Of a DNA stretch of 8,307 bases, positions 6,027 through 8,307 are shown piece after piece. Location of the stretch: positions 1 through 8,307 of the forward strand of contig LRSK01000025.1 in NCBI GenBank assembly GCA_001563325.1. Reading direction: 5' to 3'. The notes beneath the pieces were generated by a model. That model was given only the letters and a program-made list of their open reading frames with translations, was not told the origin of the DNA and did not search any database. Every line of letters begins with the position of its first letter. Within the stretch, counting starts at the first letter, position 1. The stretch is from Candidatus Thorarchaeota archaeon SMTZ1-83. Lineage in GTDB: Archaea; Asgardarchaeota; Thorarchaeia; Thorarchaeales; Thorarchaeaceae. Both the position numbers and the translations under genes were made by a program.

Positions 6027-6034
6027 GGGGGGAG
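6027..6034 (+). promoter_or_regulatory. Strong ribosome binding site of the 29-codon ORF
   Basis: GGGGGGAG ends five bases before the ATG at 6040. It is the strongest Shine-Dalgarno-like site in the window and the main reason to believe that the small ORF is translated. Confidence 0.5.
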
Positions 6035-6039
6035 TTCAT

Positions 6040-6129
6040 ATGTCAACAGAGAATACGAGTAGCTGGACGTATGACCGAGAGAAGATACTCATTGCCTTGC
6101 TCTCAGATGTGGTGATAATGAATGTCTAG
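6040..6129 (+). CDS. 29-residue ORF overlapping the HerA/VirB4-like gene
   Basis: ATG at 6040 to TAG at 6127-6129 encodes MSTENTSSWTYDREKILIAL followed by LSDVVIMNV. The N-terminal half is polar and the C-terminal half hydrophobic, too short for a confident membrane helix. No family is recognised. It has a good ribosome site and its last 8 bases overlap the start of the downstream ATPase gene, the usual arrangement for translational coupling. It may be a true small protein, or a leader peptide whose translation opens the next start. Being very short, it could also be a chance ORF. Confidence 0.4.
   Translation: MSTENTSSWTYDREKILIALLSDVVIMNV
6111..6116 (+). promoter_or_regulatory. Ribosome binding site of the HerA/VirB4-like gene, inside the small ORF
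   Basis: GGTGAT matches the extended Shine-Dalgarno and lies five bases before the ATG at 6122. It supports 6122 as the start of the long gene. Confidence 0.45.
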
Positions 6130-8307
6130 TGAGAGGCTGCACGAGGAAGACATGAGAGAAGGAGCATATTGGGAGAATCATCCAAGACTATGGCGTGGAA
6201 TAGAATTGGGTTGGATTCTAGGAATCGTGTGCTGTGCATTCTATCTGCTTCTTGTGTATATACTCCCTCTGGCAGGTCTGGTGAATTCTGTGTCTATTCC
6301 ATTTAGATTTCTAGTGGAGATCTTGATCTGTGGAGTGCCTCTATCCATGGGTTGTCTTGTGCTGACACAGAGATTGCTCTCAGAACAGACTCTATTGGAG
6401 GTCGTCAATGACCTACTAGTGCTGCGCTCTCACCAGCATGTGGTTGGAGTATGTTGCCTTGACATCACTTCTGTTGCGGGCTCTGTCCGTATTGGAGAGA
6501 ATGAACGTCCCGAATACGACACGAGCTTCCTGCTGGCAATGCGTGCCGGAATGGATGGACGTGTGAATATGACTTACGAAACCGGGGTATTGAATGGTGA
6601 GCCCTATCTCCGCATCTTCATCACTGCATCAGGAAAGGCGCTTGATGAGATTGCTGAGCTATTAAGAAGAGAAGCTACTCGGACTGAGGCAATTCTCTTG
6701 GCCTCCTTGAACAATATTGAATTGCATCAACTCAAAGGTGAGAGTCTTACAGAAGCGTCACTAAGACTGATTGATGCCGAGTTCGATAGTTATTCTGGTC
6801 TTTCCTTTGAAGCAGATAGAAACGCCTTGATGATACTCACAGGAGAGCCGCGTGTTCTACCCTTGGCTGAGAGTTCGCAGGTGGGTACTTTCCTCTCTAC
6901 AGTATTGAAACAAGGATGCGATGTGGTCTTCTCCTGTGTCTTCTCAAAAGCAAAACGAGGAAGAGAACAGAAGAGAATGGAGAAACAGTGGAGCACGATC
7001 CGCGAAAAGGAAAAACGGAAGGAAGACTCACTAGCTGATCAGTCCAAGAAAAGGAAACTTGTACGTCACTATGAAGAGATTCGAAGCAGTGCCGGTTGGT
7101 TTGACACGACTGTCCACATCTTGATGAAGTCTGATACCTCAGTGCACATGAAAGAGGTTCAAGAACGGGTTACCGGACTAGTTCACTCAATATGGGGCGA
7201 TGATGATAGTATTCGTTTGAAGAGAAAGGCAATTGGAAGGAAGTCTGCCTTGAGATTGCTTCTGCGCCGGCACATGACCCGACAGAGAACTCATGTTAGT
7301 AGGTTGGTCGCTTTTGTGAATACTCCCGTTCAGCAGTTGCCAGTGATAGCTGCTTCTCAAGTTCCCGACTTTTCAATACCTGCCAAGGAACTAGTAGACA
7401 ATGAATTGAGAATTGGTCAGGCTGTCTATAGTGGGCGACGGTTGAACACTGTTGGGCTCCGGACGGAATGGTTGCGAGAGCATGTGGCCGTCCTTGGGGC
7501 CACAGGTACTGGAAAGACTACTCTCGTGAAACATCTCATGGCGGAACTGAGTAGAAAGTCAAAGACTCCTTGGTGGGTGTTTGATATCAAAGGGTCTGAT
7601 TATGTAGACCTCTTGGACTCATGTGATGGAGAAATACTCGTATTACGACCTGGAATCGATTCATCATTTGTGATAGACTTCATGGATTCTGAGGTTGACT
7701 CCCATGAGAGGCATGCTCATACGACATTTGCGATACTAAGAGAAGTGCTTACTGAGAGAGGAACCACCTCGGAACTATCTCCGGCAATGGAGAGGCTTCT
7801 ACGGGAGGCAATTCTCAAAGTTGCAGAGGAGCAGAGAAAGGGGAACTCGGTTCAGAGCCTCCTTAAGGCAATCTCGGATTTGGCAGGCAATGACCGAATT
7901 GGAGGAATGACTCGGGATGCACTGACGAATCGTCTGGAGATACTCTCACGGGAGCCACTTGGTTCGATACTTGGTGGTGGGCCTAATGCGGTGAGAATCT
8001 CCAAACTGATGGACAAGCGTGTGATTCTTGATCTTCGGCATGTTGCAGGAACAGGTGGCATGGAGGCCGCTAGACTGTTGTACAACTTGATTGCAAAACG
8101 TATCTTTGACTGTGCACTCCAAAGAGGCATTAGACCCGGTCTTCATCACGTGGTTGTACTCGAAGAGGCCAGCAATCTTGTACCGGAGAGTTATACTAGA
8201 CATTCGGCCGCAGATGTGACTACAGGTGAATCAATGGTCATGCTTCAGAGAGCAACTGGACAGGGAGTCATCGTTGTTTCAACAAGACCCAATGTTTCCT
8301 CCAATAT
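6122..8307 (+). CDS. Membrane-anchored HerA/VirB4-like ATPase (3' end beyond the window)
   Basis: The frame is open from ATG 6122 to the right edge (728 codons visible); a stop at 6119-6121 fixes the start region. Two membrane segments lie at about 29-53 and 62-84, followed by an alpha/beta region and a highly charged helical stretch (about 275-320, rich in Lys, Arg and Glu). The motor domain starts near 430 with ELRIGQAVYSGRR, then Walker A GATGTGKTT (459-467), FDIKGSDYVDLL (487-498, a motif of DUF87/VirB4 and VirD4-type ATPases), Walker B VVVLEEASN (677-685) and VIVVSTRPNVSSN (716-728), the sensor segment of HerA/FtsK ATPases. The family includes DNA pumps and secretion or conjugation motors, such as VirB4 and crenarchaeal CedB. 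A membrane-tethered motor for DNA or protein transfer is the best guess; the substrate is unknown. The C-terminal end is not seen. Confidence 0.8.
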   Translation, partial: MSSERLHEEDMREGAYWENHPRLWRGIELGWILGIVCCAFYLLLVYILPLAGLVNSVSIPFRFLVEILICGVPLSMGCLVLTQRLLSEQTLLEVVNDLLVLRSHQHVVGVCCLDITSVAGSVRIGENERPEYDTSFLLAMRAGMDGRVNMTYETGVLNGEPYLRIFITASGKALDEIAELLRREATRTEAILLASLNNIELHQLKGESLTEASLRLIDAEFDSYSGLSFEADRNALMILTGEPRVLPLAESSQVGTFLSTVLKQGCDVVFSCVFSKAKRGREQKRMEKQWSTIREKEKRKEDSLADQSKKRKLVRHYEEIRSSAGWFDTTVHILMKSDTSVHMKEVQERVTGLVHSIWGDDDSIRLKRKAIGRKSALRLLLRRHMTRQRTHVSRLVAFVNTPVQQLPVIAASQVPDFSIPAKELVDNELRIGQAVYSGRRLNTVGLRTEWLREHVAVLGATGTGKTTLVKHLMAELSRKSKTPWWVFDIKGSDYVDLLDSCDGEILVLRPGIDSSFVIDFMDSEVDSHERHAHTTFAILREVLTERGTTSELSPAMERLLREAILKVAEEQRKGNSVQSLLKAISDLAGNDRIGGMTRDALTNRLEILSREPLGSILGGGPNAVRISKLMDKRVILDLRHVAGTGGMEAARLLYNLIAKRIFDCALQRGIRPGLHHVVVLEEASNLVPESYTRHSAADVTTGESMVMLQRATGQGVIVVSTRPNVSSN

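Noticed and set aside
6040..6129. Small ORF as the frameshifted N-terminus of the HerA/VirB4-like gene
   Set aside because: It has its own stop, and the long gene has its own ATG and ribosome site with an 8-nt coupling-type overlap; no homology across the shift is evident.
7852..8203. Two overlapping minus-strand ORFs near the right edge
   Set aside because: They lie opposite the ATPase motor domain of the HerA/VirB4-like gene, whose Walker A and B motifs make the plus frame the real one.
1..8307. CRISPR array, insertion sequence or long direct repeats
   Set aside because: No regularly spaced repeats, transposase motifs or long duplicated stretches were seen on reading either strand.

Overview
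The window is archaeal. It carries a divergent transcription factor B (TFB) gene, a tRNA gene interrupted by an intron with an archaeal bulge-helix-bulge type fold, an archaeal-type secretion/pilus ATPase, and a surface protein built from Ig-like repeats with many N-glycosylation sequons. Moderate GC and large Ig-repeat surface proteins would suit an Asgard (for example Thorarchaeota-like) genome. That assignment is an inference; no ribosomal or other phylogenetic marker is present.

Layout. Positions 1-368 (minus strand) hold the N-terminus of a multi-pass membrane protein of GT-C/PMT glycosyltransferase type, cut off by the window edge. A 234-base divergent intergenic region follows, with several inverted repeats. 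On the plus strand come the TFB paralog (603-1643) and, 51 bases later, a TadA/GspE/VirB11-superfamily secretion ATPase (1695-3392) with an unusual cysteine-rich N-terminus. Next, under its own apparent promoter, is a 66-residue Flp-like pilin precursor (3464-3664). tRNA-Glu(CTC) at 3769-3879 has a 33-nt intron in the D-arm and an encoded CCA. It converges, with an 11-nt gap, on a minus-strand gene for a 665-residue Ig-repeat surface protein anchored at its C-terminus (3891-5888). On the right, a plus-strand transcription unit starts with a 29-codon ORF (6040-6129). This overlaps by 8 nt a long gene that runs off the window end (6122-8307 or beyond), encoding a membrane-anchored HerA/VirB4-like ATPase. 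This last gene is open at the right edge, and its 728 visible codons include two N-terminal membrane segments, a charged helical region, Walker A and Walker B.

How the genes may work together. The secretion ATPase and the Flp-like pilin are neighbours and make a plausible core of a Tad-like pilus, but no TadB/TadC platform protein or prepilin peptidase is visible here. The HerA/VirB4-like membrane ATPase 2.5 kb away is the kind of motor used in DNA transfer or type IV secretion-like systems. VirB11-like ATPase, VirB4-like ATPase and small pilin together could mean a surface DNA-transfer or secretion apparatus. The intervening tRNA and oppositely oriented surface-protein gene make this a hypothesis rather than an operon-level conclusion. 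The membrane glycosyltransferase-like protein and the sequon-rich surface protein both point to cell-envelope biology.
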